Shown: piece after piece, positions 63,848-64,000 of the stretch | Layout of the letters: each line of letters starts with the position of its first letter | Numbering within the stretch: the stretch's first letter is position 1 | Source: Parasalinivibrio latis | GTDB taxonomy: Bacteria; Pseudomonadota; Gammaproteobacteria; Enterobacterales; Vibrionaceae | DNA: 64,000 bases | Direction of reading: 5' to 3' | NCBI RefSeq assembly: GCF_036825535.1 | Contig: NZ_CP098813.1 | Location: 1,798,001 to 1,862,000, forward strand | Program-made: the position numbers and the translations under genes | The notes under the pieces: model-generated | Seen by the model: the letters and a program-made list of their open reading frames with translations, nothing else | Told to the model about the DNA's origin: nothing | Database searches by the model: none

Positions 63848-64000
63848 CCTGTTGACTCCTTTCAACCGTGAGCATTATTGCTTTAAGAGTGGTTAGGTAA
63901 TCACCTAAACATGCCTGACCATTAACACATTTATAACATAAGGCATGCAAACGACAATTTATATTGCCCAGCAAAAGATTTATTTATGGTTCATATTGAA

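Noticed and set aside
1..64000. CRISPR array, tRNA or rRNA genes, transposase genes
   Set aside because: I found no regularly spaced short repeats, no cloverleaf or rRNA sequence that I recognise, and no frame with transposase motifs.

Overview
The window looks like chromosomal DNA of a marine gammaproteobacterium. I infer a Vibrionaceae-like host (for example the Grimontia/Enterovibrio/Photobacterium group) from four things: napFDAGHBC beside narQ-narP, a YfcZ/YiiS-type protein, a small element with inverted ends, and integron-type attC sites. No marker gene proves this. I see no rRNA, tRNA, CRISPR array, transposase or integrase.

Left part (1-24.9 kb). After the tail of a TDT/SLAC1-type membrane transporter come two divergent units. 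To the left is a 1715-residue secreted protein with beta-propellers, four carbohydrate-binding-like modules and a di-haem peroxidase-like domain. To the right is an eight-gene operon: a beta-hydroxyacid dehydrogenase, a branched-chain-amino-acid-type ABC importer with an extra degenerate ATPase, and two short-chain dehydrogenases. The 836-bp AT-rich gap between them holds three 16-bp palindromes of one design (TGAAA-N6-TTTCA type), so one regulator may link both sides. Next are a lipoprotein metallo-hydrolase with a divergent TetR gene, a Rieske oxygenase/aldehyde dehydrogenase/FAD oxidase operon with a LysR gene, the RNA helicase rhlE and an alpha/beta hydrolase.

Middle part (24.9-36.3 kb). 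A cupin protein is followed by an AT-richer gluconate-type block: TRAP transporter dctPQM, gluconokinase, a divergent 6-phosphogluconate dehydrogenase and a LacI/GntR regulator. Two near-perfect GntR-type operators lie upstream of dctP. Then come ackA, an AMP-binding acyl-CoA ligase, a 259-bp MITE-like element, a YfcZ/YiiS-type gene and a 49-codon gene.

Accessory part (36.3-46 kb). This AT-rich stretch carries several attC-like sites but no integrase, which fits a CALIN (cluster of attC sites lacking an integron integrase) or a detached cassette array. Its genes include an HNH/treble-clef-like protein, a ClbS/DfsB-type protein, a VOC protein, a calcineurin-like phosphoesterase, a DUF998 membrane protein, a lipoprotein with a small partner, a protein with a HEPN-like motif, a GNAT acetyltransferase, a GFA-family protein and a DUF6928 protein.

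Right part (46-64 kb). A TetR gene is divergent from a two-gene RND efflux system. Next is the periplasmic nitrate reductase operon napFDAGHBC, divergent from the nitrate/nitrite two-component pair narQ-narP, with FNR-like and NarP/NarL-like sites between them. A HAD phosphatase, electron-transfer-flavoprotein:ubiquinone oxidoreductase and EutH close the window.
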